64,000 nt of DNA from Sanguinoderma infundibulare (GCA_032821775.1 JAVLRN010000004.1:2542001-2606000), one strand, 5' to 3'. Positions 1 to 12,990 are shown, counted from the stretch's first letter. Program-made: numbers and translations. Notes: a model not told the origin generated them from the letters alone.

Positions 1-10
1 TCGCTCCCGT

Positions 11-3000
11 ATGTCCGTCCATTCCCTTCTCCCCGCCTCTGTCTTCAAGTCTGGCGTTGTCCCCGCCCCCGTACCAAATCCCATCTTGGACGCTTCCCGC
101 TCTCCTCCTACTTCTCGGCGCCTCCGCAAGACCCGCTCCATCCCGGACGGCCTCGCCTCTAACCCTCAAGGCGTGTCCCCACAGCCCGTCCCCCCCATCA
201 GCGGCCGCCCACATGCGCACAGTGTCTCCAGCGCCGATGCCTTCGCCCCCCTCATTCCCCACCATACTCCCCACGAGTCCCAGCTCCCTCGTGCACCCAG
301 TGGTCCTGGCGGTGACTTCTTCGCAGAAGTCATGGCCTGGTCCACTGTCCCCGCGTCCCCTCTGACGTCCAGCTCGTCTTCGCTTCCTTTCCGCGCCTAC
401 CCACCCTCCTCAAGCCCCCCGAGTACTCATGAGTGCGGCAGAGAGATCCTGAACCCCTTTGGACACGGTGTCTCTTTCGAGTCTCCTTCTTGGCGATCTC
501 CAGCCCACCTCGCGTCCCCACCCATCTTGCGTGAGATGCAGTCCTTCGAATCCGGCTTGACCGCCCGTGCGGATTACCTTCCCAAGGTCTCGCGCGTCTC
601 CCGTCTCTCTTTGACATCGTCCGTCTCCGACGAAGACCCGCACAATTTGGCTTCCCCGCCTGGCTCATCAACACCTCCCATCTCATCTTCTGCCTCTCCT
701 ATCCCCCCCGTTTCGCCTATTCCCGAACCGTCAACCCCCGCTCCTGTGAACCTTGCTGCAACAACATTGCACTCACGATATTCCACTGCGCTCTTCGACG
801 TATTGCAGACATACCGTGGCCTGCCCTCCCTTGATAGAATCGTCTCCACACCCAATGAGCCCACAATCCGACTGTCTTTGCGCGCAGAGGAGAGCGTTGC
901 GCCTCGAGACGATCCCCGGTTCGTCATCTGGGCTGAGGTCCAGGCGGAGCGGGATGCCTATGACAATGTTGTTGCATCCAATGCTGCCGATATATCTTCC
1001 ACGCACTCAAATGCCGTGAGCTCGCGTCGCAGTCGGATAGTCGGCAAGGAGAAGCCTCACCATGTCCACCATATCCACCATGTCCACCATGTCCTGTCGG
1101 GCATATACTCGACGCAGCCACAGAATGAGTTTGGTTCGTCCTCGTCCCCGGTGGGTACGAAGGAGACCAAGAAGATGCTCGTCGCGGCGACCATTGAGCG
1201 GTGGATCGCGCAGCTGACGTCCGAGCTCAACTACGACGAGCTTCTCATCTTCTTCCTCACCTACCGCACGTACGTCTCCGCCGTCGACTTGGGTCATCTA
1301 CTCATCTGTCGGTTTCACTGGGCTCTGGGAGAGACAAATAACAGTCGGGACGAGGGGGTGAGGAGGATCGTGCGGGTGCGGACGTTCACCGCGATTCGGT
1401 ATTGGCTGTTGACATTCTTTGATGTCGACTTTGTGCCGAATCACGAGCTGAGGATACTCTTCGCGGAATGGCTCAACTCGCTTCGCCGGGATCCGATATT
1501 GCAGAAGCACCGGGATGCCTTGGTGCGTGAACGTTTTGTCGCAAATTAAGTTCGCTTGTTCACCATAATTTAACATGTCCCCACAGAAAATCGTTCGTCA
1601 GCTGCGCAAGGTGATCCTCGATTGCAAGGACGCCCACATGCGCAAACTCTACCGCGCCGCGCGCAAGTCGGTCGACAGGCGCAAGTCCGAGCTAAACTCG
1701 CACCCACACCCCGCGCCGCGCCTCGATCTGAACGCTGTACCACGTCCCTCTGTCGATTCACAGCCGCGCTTATCGAATGATCCAGAAGACTTCGACATTG
1801 ACTTCGACTTCAACGAGCCCGAACAAGACTATGGCGGCTTTGGTGTCGCTTCCAGCAATGGCATGTCTGCCAACGCGCTCGATCTCGTCATGATGCGGCA
1901 GCCATTGCACATGGCGGTGATGCAGTACGGAAAACAAAACCCTCCTTCCGCGGTCCACCCGAACCCCACGGTCTCGCCGTTCCCTCACAACACCATTTCA
2001 CGTGTGTTCGTGAACACGATCGGCCGATTGGGTCGTTGGAAGCGAGTGCTCAATTCACGCGCTCCGGTTCAGGTCCAGCCGTCGATGACCGCCGGTGTTG
2101 ACGTCTCGGCGTTCGATGTCGAGGCGAACGAGACGGGGGACCTGCTCCTGGTCAAAGGTGGCGTGGAGCAGTATCTGAGGATGGTGGAGAGTCAGATGAA
2201 CGTTTCGATCATCGAGCGGCCGTCCACTGTCGCGTCGATGGCTACAGCAGTCTCGGCGTCGCCTCCCACTCCGAGGATCGCTTCGCTACCGCCGTCTCCC
2301 AAGTCTCCTTCTAGCATGATCAGGGTTCCGCCTCCAGCACGGATTGTTGAGGACGAAGAGCCTGAGCCCGAATCTGAAGAGGACTCCGCTTCTCCTCCGG
2401 ATCCTCCAAGCTACGAACAGGGCACTCCTCCTCCCCTCCACATCCGAGATTCCATCATGACCTACGACTCCGAGGTCCATTCCATCTACGGCGACGAATA
2501 CCAGGAGCTCAGCGTTCCTGATCCTGCGGCATTCCCCAAGGCGCCCCACGAGCTTGACATTGTTTCGATCGACGATTTGGACTTGTCGGACATGTCGTCG
2601 GACGAACACGATGTTTTGCCTCCTCCTGGTCTTGGACTGAAGAAGGCAACGCGGAAGCTGCCGACACGACGCGATTTTGAGTTCGTCCGGCAGTCGATGT
2701 CGAGCGTGTCGTCGATGGGCATTCGAACGCGCGAGTCTATGTTCTCGCAAGAGGGCTCTTCAGTCGTTTCGTCGTCGTCGGAAGTCGAAGCCGACGCTGA
2801 TGGGGCGGCGACTATTCAGGGCGGGCCGCTTCAAGCCTGGCAGATCAATGCGATCCTAGACTCGCTCAGCGACGAGGAGGAGAACGGGGACGTCGAGGCC
2901 GCGCTTCGCCGACTCGAGGGTCAAATCAACCAGGACAAGGTCAAGGAGAAGCAGACCAAGGTCGACCAGTGGATCCAGTCTATGCATCAGCGGCAGGCCG

Positions 3001-4597
3001 ATGGGCGGTTCTCGCACGAGGAGGGTTCGGGTTCAGATGAGGACTACGGCGAGGTCGAGCGCAGGCGGTTCTCGGGAGACTTGGAGGAAGAGGACATCGC
3101 AGTCGGCGTGTCCGCGACCTCCCCGCTGACTCGGTCGAGGAGGAGCTCATTCACGTCGGTGTCGCAAGTCCGGTCTGCGTCTCAGTCGAGTACGGCGTTG
3201 CCTTCGACGGTCGCTACGTCCCCTGAACAACTCACCATAGACACACTTCAGGTGCCCGCTGACGAGGGCGAAGTGGTCACGCCGTCGACTGATGCGCGAC
3301 CGTTCATCGAGGACGCGGTGCCCATCGAGATCCTCCAGAGTCGAGTCCCATCCCGCCCGTCTACATCGCACGGGTCGTCTTCTAAGGATTCGCGCACGCC
3401 GCAACCGTCGACGATCCCTGTTCAGCCTAGCATCCCTGCTCCTGTGCAGCTTCGTCGACATCATTCCTTCGTCCTCAATTACCGCGCAGAGACTCTAATG
3501 CACCACCTGTCGATGATCGACCGCGAACTGTTTATCAGCATCAGCTTCGAGGAGGTCATCACGTCACACGCGATCGGGGGGGCTGACGACGCCAACGTGC
3601 TCGACTGGGCACATTTCCTTCGGGAACGCGCGCGACTGAGGGCGGAGGGCCGGAGCGGGTCGAAGACGAGCGCACTGATGGCGGTGCGGGGGAGGTTCAA
3701 CTTGCTGGCCAACTTTGTGCTGTCGGAGATCGTGCTGACACACCCAAGCGAGCGGGCGATGGTGATCAACAAGTTCATCAGATTGGCTTGGGTACGTGCG
3801 AGTGGGTTCGGTTGGGTTCTGCGCTGACGGTAATGTTTTACGGGAAACGGGATGCAGAAAGCGTACTTGCTGAAGAACTTCAACGCGCTCGTTGCGATCA
3901 TTACCGGGCTCAAGAGCGATTGGGTCGTGAAGGCTAGGCTGCAAGCATTCCACAAGATCGGGACGTGGGAGGCGCGAATGCTGCGCGACTTGACGGACTG
4001 GACGAGCGGCGCAGACGACTTCAAGCACATTCGGCAGACAGTCGACTCGCTCGTCGAGGTCAGGTCGAACGCCGAGGATGGTGTGGTCAAGGGCGCGGAC
4101 GGGCAGGGACAGACGACCAGGAGCCGAGCTGCGTCGGACAGCAAACCACCACAGGATCCGGCTTGCATCCCGTTCTTTGGTTCGTTGTTGATTGGATTTT
4201 CTTGTGCTGTGCGCTGACGTGGTGGTGTGTTGGATTAGGCGTGTATCTCGCGCAGGTGCAACACTACTGCAATTTGCCGGACCTCATCGACCCGACTGCG
4301 CCGCATGAGCCTGTGGGGATCGATCCCGACACGAACACGTTTGAAGCGCCTGCACACCCCGAGGTGTTTTCGACGCTTGCGCCGCTGCCGGAGTCTATGC
4401 AGCTGGAGCCGCTGATTAACGTGCACAAGCAGCGGCTGATCTCGGGCGTGGTGAAGTCGCTGGTGGCGGGACAACACCTGGCGTCGAAGGTGCAGTTCCC
4501 GCTGGACAAGAAGATCTTCCAGAAGTGTTTGAAGTTGCGCGGACTGGACGCGGACACGCTGGAGCGAGCGCTAGCGCTGTACGGGGAGAAGAGGTAG
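11..4597 (+). CDS. LTE1: Lte1-like Ras-family guanine nucleotide exchange factor
   Basis: Four exons: 11-1522, 1587-3791, 3858-4179 and 4239-4597. All introns are GT-AG and phases match, giving 1465 residues. A RasGEF N-terminal domain spans about residues 380-530 (ERWIAQLTSELNYDELL region). A long Ser/Pro- and acid-rich linker follows. The catalytic RasGEF (CDC25) domain fills about residues 1129-1465 (LMHHLSMIDRELF, then VINKFIRLAW, KAYLLKNFN and ending YGEKR). RasGEF_N near the front, a large linker and a C-terminal CDC25 domain is the Lte1 layout, which in yeast acts in mitotic exit and polarity. That role is known for the family and inferred here. The codons upstream of 11 (2-10) are open, so the true start may lie before the window. 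Other fungal RasGEFs such as Cdc25 are less likely because no SH3 domain is seen. Confidence 0.85.
1063..1098 (+). repeat. 9-bp tandem repeat inside the RasGEF coding region
   Basis: About four imperfect copies of a CACCATRTC unit lie in exon 1 of the RasGEF gene and encode a His-His-Val/Ile run (HHVHHIHHVHHV). The run sits just before the RasGEF N-terminal domain, so its length can change without a frameshift. Confidence 0.75.
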
Positions 4598-5668
4598 GTT
4601 ACTCGTCGGGGTCACTCTCACGTACATAGACGTTTTCGAATTCACGCTCGTGATCTCTTCTTTGAGCGACGGGAGGCTGGGAGAGATGCTGAGCTTGATG
4701 GGGAACGGGGGGATGCGTGGGTGATGGGATGATGCGATTGGGTGGAGAGGTGTACGAGCTGGGACGGAACTGTAGAAGACTATCGGTGGATCAACTTTGT
4801 TTGCGTGTTTATATTCAGATTCATTCGGATCGAGGATGTCCGATGTGGATTTACTGATTAAATGTTGTCGGATATTTGGGTGCTCAGAGAGTTTCGGATG
4901 AGAGGAGAGGAAAGGAGTGTAATAGGTATTGGAATGCAATGCTGGTGTTTGAATGAATAAGTAGGAAATATATTGATCCAACCTCCAGCGCCTATTAACT
5001 GTTGCAGGCTTCTGAACAGCGGTGCGGTCGCGAAAGCGGCTTTGTGCGGACGTACGAAACGGCCGTCGGCGATATAGGGTATTCGGAGGGAAAGCGGAGG
5101 TGAAGGTGAGGAGGGTTGACATTGACAGTTTTGAACACGCTGGTGGCAGCTGTTGGCCGGCAAACTATGTGTAGGAAGGGGGAGGAAGGGAGAGACAGGC
5201 GCCAGGAGGTCTGGAGACCTGATGTGCGTGTGGCGGACTGTCTTATTTTGTTCCGAAATTGCATGTGTTTCCTCTCTCTTTCCGAGCCTCCCCCGCTAAA
5301 ACGTGGACTGCTCCGAGTGGAAGATCGGCAACAGCTACCGACAAGAGAGACCAGTGCGCTGGACGCCGTGCGGTGTGTTGAGGTCAGAGTGGGAGCGCAG
5401 GCGACGGGCGGGCAAGCAGGAGCGTCTGGCGCGCGGGGAGACGAGGGTGGAGAGGGGAGTCGGGGCGGAGCGAATGAGAGCTTGTGGATTGGAGCGCCGG
5501 GAGGGGATTGGCCGGGAGAGCCGACGCATTCGGGCGAGAGGTCCGAAGGAGCCCGCTCCCAATCAGCTGTGATAAATTCGTCAGTGCGCCCCGGGCCTGC
5601 CGCACACATCTTTGCTTGCTCCTCTTCTTGTCCTTGGCTCCGTCGTCCCTCTCCACTCTCTCGACGAC
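4598..5668. other. Intergenic region with aconitase promoter
   Basis: About 1.07 kb between the RasGEF stop and the aconitase ATG. Long open frames exist on both strands (5116-5748 plus, 4995-5609 minus), but they overlap each other, are rich in Ser/Pro/Arg and resemble no protein I know. I treat the stretch as the RasGEF 3' region plus the aconitase promoter. Confidence 0.6.
5488..5563. promoter_or_regulatory. Cluster of three CCAAT boxes upstream of aconitase
   Basis: Two ATTGG motifs (5488-5492, 5507-5511) and one CCAAT (5559-5563) lie 105-180 bp before the aconitase ATG. CCAAT is bound by the fungal HAP/CBC complex, which with HapX represses iron-consuming genes, aconitase among them, in several fungi. 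The regulatory link here is inference from motif and gene identity. Confidence 0.4.
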
Positions 5669-8440
5669 ATGTTCAACCTCGCCACCAAGACGAGTGCGGC
5701 CAGGCGGTCGCTCCAGCGTCTGGCCGCAGGAATGGCCACCGCTGCTGAGCCCATTGGTGCCACGAAGGTCCCCATGTCCCTTCTCGAGCCCAATGCGTAC
5801 ATCAACTATCAGCGCATCGAGGACAACCTCGCCGTTGTCCGCGACAGGTCCGTACAGCCCTTTCGACGCGTCCTCGACCCCTTCGACCCATTCCTTACCC
5901 CCGCGCAGGCTCAAACGCCCCCTTACTCTGTCCGAAAAGATTGTGTACGGTCATCTTGATGACCCTCACAACCAGGACATCCAGCGTGGCACCAGCTACC
6001 TCAAGCTTCGCCCCGACGTACGTCTATCCCCCGCTATTCGTCCCTCCCTCATCTCATCTCTATTCTTTTTGCTCTTCAGCGCGTCGCTTGCCAGGATGCC
6101 ACCGCCCAGGTATGTTTTCGTGCCAGTTGGCGTTTACGTGAATCGTTTTTGACGTCATTCTTCCCTCCCCCAAGATGGCCATTCTCCAATTCATGTCCGC
6201 CGGTATGGACACAGCTGCCGTCCCCACCACCGTCCACTGTGACCACCTTATCGAGGCCCAGGTCGGCGGCGTCAAGGACTTGGAGCGCGCCGTCAACATC
6301 AACAAGGAGGTCTATGACTTCCTCGCCACTGCCACAGCCAAGGTCCGTCTTCCATCTCCCAAATCTTTTCAACAATCCCGCTCATCGCTTCCTCCAGTAC
6401 GGCCTTGGTTTCTGGCGGCCAGGTTCTGGTATCATTCACCAGATCATCCTCGAAAACTACGCCTTCCCCGGCGGTCTTATGATCGGTACCGACTCCCACA
6501 CACCCAACGCCGGCGGTCTTGGCATGGTTGCTTGCGGTGTCGGTGGTGCAGACGCTGTCGACGTCATGGCTGGCATCCCTTGGGAATTGAAGTGTCCTAA
6601 GGTCATCCAGGTCAACCTCACTGGCAAGATTGGCGGCTGGACTACGCCAAAGGGTAAGTCTATCCATTTGCCTCGCTGATCCAAACCCTCTAAATGCATC
6701 CCCACACAGATGTCATTCTCAAGGTCGCTGGTATCTTGACTGTCAAGGGTGGTACTGGCGCTATCGTCGAGTATACCGGTCCTGGCGTGGAGTCCCTCTC
6801 TTGCACCGGTATGGCTACTATCTGCAACATGGGCGCCGAGATCGGCGCGACCACCTCCCTCTTCCCCTTCAACCACCGTATGGCCGACTACCTCAACGCT
6901 ACTAACCGTTCGGACATCGCCAACTACGCCAAGCGCTTCGCGTACAACCTCCAGGCTGATAAGGGTGCCGAGTACGACCAGAGCATCGAGATTGTCCGTG
7001 TCTTCCTTCTAATGACGTCTTTATTTCTATTAATCTTCTAATTTCTCAGAACTTGTCTGAGCTCGAGCCGCACGTCAACGGCCCCTTCACACCCGACTTG
7101 GCTACTCCCATCTCGCAGTTCAAGAAGGAGGTCGAGAAGAACGGTTGGCCTTCTGAGCTCAAAGTCGCCCTCATCGGTTCTTGCACCAACTCGTCGTACG
7201 AGGACATGACGCGCTCTGCCTCCATCGCCAAGGAGGCCGCTTCCCATGGTCTCCAGACCAAGAGCAAGTTCACCGTCACCCCCGGTTCGGAGCAGGTTCG
7301 CGCTACCATTGAGCGCGACGGCGTTATTGGCACCTTCGAGGGCGTTGGTGGGGTCGTCCTTGCCAACGCCTGTGGCCCTTGTATCGGTCAGTGGGACCGT
7401 CGCGACGTGAAGAAGGGCGAGTCAAACTCCATCATCACCTCCTACAACCGTAATTTCACTGGCCGTAACGACGCAAACCCCGCCACTCACGCCTTTGTCG
7501 CTTCTCCCGATCTTGTCACCGCCATGGCGTTCGCTGGAGATCTTCGATTCAACCCGCTGACGGACTCCCTCACCGGCACCGACGGCAAGCCTTTCAAGTT
7601 CTCATCTCCCAACGGCCACGAGCTCCCACCGCGTGGCTATGACCCTGGTCAGAACACTTTCCAGCCCCCTCCCGAGGACCGTTTCGCTGTCCAGGTTGCC
7701 GTCGACCCCAAGTCCGAGCGTCTTCAGCTCCTCAAGCCCTTCGCGCCTTGGGATGGCAAGACCCCCACCGACCTTCCCATTCTCATCAAAGTCAAGGGGA
7801 AGTGCACGACTGACCATATTTCGGCCGGAGGGCCTTGGCTCAAATACCGTGGTCATCTCGAGAACATCTCCCAAAATTGCTTGATTGGTGCCATCAACTC
7901 GGAGAACGGCGAGGCGAACAAGGTCAAGAACCAGATCACCGGCGAGTACGGTGGTGTCCCTCAGACCGGTGCCTACTACCGTGACCACGGTATCAAGTGG
8001 GTCGTCGTCGGTGACCACAACTACGGCGAGGGTTCGTCGCGTGAACACGCCGCGCTTGAGCCCCGTTTCCTCGGTGGTCTCGCCATCATCACCCGTTCCT
8101 TCGCTCGTATCCACGAGACGAACCTGAAGAAGCAGGGTATGCTTGCCCTCACGTTCGCCAACCCCGAAGACTACGACAAGATCCGTCCCTCAGACAAGGT
8201 CGACATCCTCGGCCTCGAGTCCTTCGCGCCGGGCAAGAACCTCACTCTCGTCGTCAAGCACGAGGATGGCACGAAGGAGGATATTTCTCTCGCGCACTCG
8301 TTCAACGAGGGCCAGATCGAGTGGTTCAAGGCTGGCTCTGCTCTCAACCTCGTGAGTATCTCTTCGCCTGTGTTTCTTGTCAGGCGAGTTAATTAAGCAT
8401 TGTTACGCAGATGGCTGCCAAGGCTAAGCAGGCGGCATGA
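5669..8440 (+). CDS. ACO1: Aconitate hydratase, mitochondrial
   Basis: Eight exons: 5669-5847, 5909-6017, 6080-6109, 6175-6342, 6398-6653, 6710-6993, 7050-8351 and 8411-8440, giving 785 residues, the usual length. It interconverts citrate and isocitrate in the TCA cycle in the mitochondrial matrix. The N-terminus ([18 protein letters not shown]) is basic and lacks acidic residues, as expected for a mitochondrial presequence. The three 4Fe-4S ligands are Cys387 in SCTNSSYED and Cys450/Cys453 in ANACGPCIG. The substrate-binding motifs [10 protein letters not shown] and EGSSREHAA are present. An upstream in-frame ATG at 5612 would place residues before the presequence, so 5669 is preferred. The third exon is 30 nt and the last 30 nt. 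Three upstream CCAAT boxes suggest HAP-complex control. Confidence 0.97.
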
Positions 8441-8720
8441 GGTTTGACTGGGAGTGGAGTCTGGAGGGGTATTAGGCCGCATAGATTGGAGGAGCGTAGA
8501 TGATGCGGACGATCCATTACCTATGCGCCGCGCTACCTTACCTGTCGCTGTAGGATGCTACTCACGTCTATTTGTCGTAATGTTTTCTATTTTGTGTAAT
8601 GAACTAGCATGAAACGACATGATATTCCGTGTGACTTGAGATGCATGGATGCGGTTGCCAAGTCCACCAGAGGCCTAGGTGGCGAAGGACTTGCATTCAA
8701 CTTGACCACTGACTTGCTCC

Positions 8721-10488
8721 ATGTTCACAGCTGTGGCCGCGTCGTTTGCGGCTCTCGCCGCCAGTGCGGTCCTATATCTTTGTCGAGCCAGCAGCGAAGG
8801 GAGTACGCTCAGCAATGCGTATATTCTCGAGAATACAGTCACCCACGCGAGACTGCTCCCCAAACCGTCGACGCACGCGTTCAGCTATCCTACTCTTGCA
8901 TTCTTCCTCTCGCTCGACGCACTCGAATCACACTCCCTAGACCTCGCTAGCGGCTGGCTCTTTGGCTATGGCGGCACGTCCTGGAGAGTGACTGGCCTTC
9001 GGAGCTCTGCATACCTGCGCTCTGATTCTAGGCCCGATGGGCAAGCGACTCGGGGTATCAAGGCGAAACTGCGGGAAGTGCTTGTGGAACACGGCCACGA
9101 TGGGGGCCAACTGGGAGAAGTTTGGATATTGACGATGCCGAGCTATATGGGCTATGAAGGCATCAATCCGCTCACAGTGCATTACTGTTACGCGAAGGAC
9201 GAGGAGGGGTTGGCGTGGGTTGTTTTTGAGGTGCGTGCGTATGCGTCTCACGAACAGGTTTGAAGTGCTTATGTGGGGATAGATACACAACACGTTTGGC
9301 GAGAAGCATGTGCATGTCTTCGTGCCCGGGTTGAACGAGAACGAGAATTGTCCGAATGGGTATGTCTTAACGACTTGCGAAATCTTTGTAGCATTTCTCA
9401 TGTCTTGCAGCTTCGACCACTCGTGGACAGTGCCCCGCGACTTTCACGTCTCTCCATTCAACGACAGACTAGGGCATTACGCCATTTCTGTTTCTGCCCT
9501 GCCACCTCCCCGTTCCCTCACACTCCCCTCGAGCCCTCCCTGCCCAAAAATCCGCATACATCTACACGCCGCGGTAGACTCCCCAGCCGTTGGCTCGGCG
9601 AGCATGGATGCTATCGGGCCTCTCAAGCTTACCGCAACACAATTCGCCCGGCGCGCTATCCCTCTGACTTCCAGGAACCTGGTGCAAGCCCTGGTGCAAT
9701 ATCCCTTTGCGCTATTCCTATCCTTCTCGCGCATCCTGTATCACGCGTGGATCCTCCACTACGAGAAAGGCCTGGATGTGTACCCCCGCCCCGACCCCAA
9801 CCCCGCCAGGCCGGGTTGGGGCCAACTCGGCCCTCGGCTCGCACCGGGCGAAGGGAACGCTACGAAAACTGGCATGCAGTTTCGCGTATATGGTGGGGTT
9901 GAATGGCAGGATGAGGGACTACTGGAGGTGTACTCGCGGCGGCTGGCGGAGGACTTCTTCGCTCGACGTGCTGAAGCCCTCCTCATGGATGTCACGCTCA
10001 CTTCTGGGGACCCGTCCGTTCCTGGCCAGACGTTCTCCCCTTGGGCTTCTCTCGCCAATGGAGAAGCCGCGAGAGAAGAGCTCGTCATCCATTACACCGC
10101 ACCGCGATTCTTCACTACCCTTCTGCTCGCGCCGTCTCCAGAGCATCTACTCCTACTGAGGCGGACGGACGACGTGTTCCGCGTGAACTCGGACGAGTTG
10201 TTCAAGCGGGTGTTCTCTGTTGCTCGTGCAGTGGATTATCCTGCTTCGCCGTCCTGGGTCCAGCAACTCCGCTCATCACTGCTTCCCCGAAGCTTCGTTT
10301 CCTCCGTGCCGATAGCCACTCGACACCCGCTGGATAGTAACGCTCCTCATCTCTTGAATGCACTTGCAGTGTGTGCATTGCATCTCGCAGATATCGTCGA
10401 GAAGAATGTTTTCAGCACCCTACGAGCGAGGTTTGTCCCTGGGACGGAACCCTGGAGACGATGGGAACGCGCTGCAGGACAGGGATAA
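8721..10488 (+). CDS. DUF1365 family protein
   Basis: Three exons: 8721-9230, 9283-9359 and 9411-10488, giving 554 residues. A hydrophobic segment lies near the N-terminus (AAVAASFAALAASAVLYLC), likely a signal anchor. The family core follows: NTVTHARLLPKPSTHAFSYP, then NPLTVHYCYA, then VSPFNDRLGHY. Fungal DUF1365 proteins pair a short bacterial-type DUF1365 core with a longer C-terminal part. Their biochemical role is not established. In bacteria the family sits next to lipid-modifying and cyclopropane-fatty-acid-synthase-like genes, so a membrane-lipid role is a guess. The 51-nt second intron is a multiple of three with no stop, so its retention would add 17 residues without breaking the frame. 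Confidence 0.85.
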
Positions 10489-10868
10489 CGAGTTGTTCTT
10501 TTTCTCTGGGGTTCACGCTGTATTCATGGGCCACTGTGACTTGTTAGACTATAGCTAGATTAGCTGTTGTTCTATTGTAGTAACATATTTGGCACAGTAA
10601 GATTCATAACATATGCGTTACCGGCTCTAGTTTGGGAAGAGACCTCGTCTTCCGCCGCGATGTTGACGTCCCTCCTTGTACCCTTGAGTACTTGCGGGGA
10701 GTCGTGGACTATGGTGGCCGTTGAAAGGAAAATCCAGTTTGGGTCTGACTCGATCATCCTGCGTGGCGTGACATGTGGTGTGACTGTGAGGACTTGCTCC
10801 CAATCGTTCCCCATCCATCGAGCTCCCCTTCCCTACCTTCACGAGAGCGCTGCAGACCCACGGAAAAC
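10489..10868. other. Intergenic region, eIF2-gamma promoter
   Basis: 380 bp between the DUF1365 stop and the eIF2-gamma ATG. Short open frames on both strands have no recognisable content. I see no RNA gene or repeat. Confidence 0.6.
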
Positions 10869-12717
10869 ATGCCTGGAGACGAGACCCGCCGCAAGGTTAA
10901 CGATGACAGTGACTCCGAGGAGGAGCAGAGCGATTCCGAGCAGATCGTCAAGGTCGATGTCGACCCTTCAAAACTCACTCCCTTGTCTCCCGAAGTCATT
11001 TCAAAACAGGTTCGTGTGCCTCCTCACTTGTTCGTCTATACTTGCGCTCACTCTGTTTCAAGGCCACCATCAACTTGGGTGCGTTCCTTAGTGTCGTGCT
11101 GCGGATAATGCTCAGACCGGCCCAGGAACCATTGGTCATGTCGCTCACGGAAAGTCCACCGTGGTGAAAGCGATTTCGGGTGTCATGACTGTCCGCTTCA
11201 AGAACGAACTTGTCCGCAACATTACCATTAAGCTCGGTTACGCCAATGCAAAGGTCCGTACTTCTTATATCATCCTCGCGACTCTCCTCATATGTCTCTC
11301 CGTGACCACTGGTGTCCTTTCCGCCCCCCCCCATCCAATACCCTTTCTCCATTGTTACAACGCGACATGTTTCCTATTGGAAACGTGCAGATCTACAAAT
11401 GCGAAAGCGAGGCATGTCCCCGGCCAGGCTGTTATAGGTCCTACCGATCCGACAAGGAAGACAACCCTCCCTGCGAGCGTCCTGGCTGCAACTCACGCAT
11501 GAAGCTCGTCCGCCACGTCTCCTTCGTCGATTGCCCAGGTCACGACATTCTGATGGCTACGATGCTCAACGGCGCCGCCGTCATGGACGCCGCCCTCCTT
11601 CTCATCGCCGGCAACGAGACATGTCCACAGCCGCAAACCAGTGAACACTTGGCCGCTGTCGAGATCATGAAGCTCGAGAACATCATCATCCTCCAGAACA
11701 AGGTCGACTTGATCAAGGAGGAACAGGCATTGGAGCATCATAAGAGCATTGTAGCCTTCGTGAAGGGTGCGTCGTGAACTTTATAATCATTTTGGATGGT
11801 CTCATCGGAGGACTCATGAGCATGGCATGTACACAGGTACCGTTGCAGAATCATCCCCGATCGTCCCAATATCTGCCCAGCTCAAGTACAACATCGATGC
11901 TGTTAACGAGTACATCGTCAAACGCATCCCGATCCCAGTCCGCGACTTCACCGCAGACCCCCGCTTGATCGTCATCCGTTCTTTCGACGTCAACAAGCCT
12001 GGTGCGGAGGTCGACGAGCTCAAAGGAGGTGTCGCCGGTGGATCCATCCTTACTGGCGTCCTTCGCCTAGGGCAGGAAGTAGAGATCCGCCCAGGTATCG
12101 TGACCAAGGACGCGCAGGGCCGCAATAGGTGCAAGCCGATCTTCTCGCGCATCGTTTCGTTGCATGCGGAGACCAATCATCTGCAGTTCGCCGTCCCCGG
12201 TGGATTGATTGGTGTGGGCACCAGAATCGACCCGACGCTCTGCCGTGCGGATCGGTTAGTCGGCCAGGTGTTGGGTGCGGTCGGCAAGCTGCCCAAGATC
12301 TTCACTGGTACGTCCTTGCATTTTTATATGACAAGGCGGGGGTTTTCGACAGCGTGTTGGGTTTTTAGAACTCGAGATCAGCTTGTTCTTGCTTCGCCGA
12401 TTGCTCGGCGTCAAGACGGAGGACAAGAAGCAGACGAAGGTCACTAAGCTCGTCAAAAATGAGCTTCTTCTCATCAACATTGGTTCCACATCCACCGGTG
12501 GCCGTGTCCTCTCTGTCAAGGGTGACCTTGCCAAGATCCAACTCACGTCACCCGCATGTACTGAGGTCGGGGAGAAGGTCGCCCTCTCAAGACGTATCGA
12601 GAAGCACTGGCGTCTTGTCGGTGAGTATCGTAGACGGGCCCGTAAGCGGGGATGCTGACAGCGTGATTTACAGGATGGGGAAGTGTGCAACGGGGCACTG
12701 TGCTGGAGGTGGACTAG
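10869..12717 (+). CDS. GCD11: Translation initiation factor eIF2 subunit gamma
   Basis: Seven exons: 10869-11009, 11063-11078, 11126-11253, 11391-11766, 11837-12307, 12369-12620 and 12674-12717, giving 475 residues. It is the GTPase core of eIF2, which delivers Met-tRNAi to the 40S ribosome. After an acidic tail ([12 protein letters not shown]) come G1 GHVAHGKST (56-64), the zinc-knuckle insertion with Cys99, 104, 109, 123 and 128, G3 DCPGHD (142-147) and G4 NKVD (198-201). SPIVPISAQ and two beta-barrel domains ([16 protein letters not shown], then [12 protein letters not shown]) follow. The protein ends [13 protein letters not shown]. The second exon is only 16 nt, but the residues it supplies (ATINLG) are a conserved part of the family, which supports it. 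Confidence 0.96.
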
Positions 12718-12990
12718 ATGGCTGTGTTGTAGACCTTGTTGCTGTACTCAAAAGTTGCCACGCTCTGTAGCATTAGAACTGTTACGTCTAATCCTTGCGT
12801 CTGCACTGTTGTATTGATGCTCTCTTCGCTTGCTACGTGCGATTGCAAGATCGTGAGCTGTGTGACAGATCTGATTGCGAGTTGTTCTCTGATGTGTGCT
12901 AACTGTACGGTGTACTGTTCGATATGCAAAGACGATGCGATAGCAAGGGTAGCGGTGCGGCCTATGGAATAAAATATAAACAGTCCAAGG

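Noticed and set aside
5612..5668. Upstream in-frame ATG of aconitase
   Set aside because: Would place a Leu/Val-rich extension with Asp residues before a good mitochondrial presequence, so 5669 fits better.
4995..5748. Long overlapping open frames on both strands upstream of aconitase (204 and 210 codons)
   Set aside because: They overlap each other and the aconitase promoter, are Ser/Pro/Arg-rich as GC-rich DNA gives by chance, and show no family motif.
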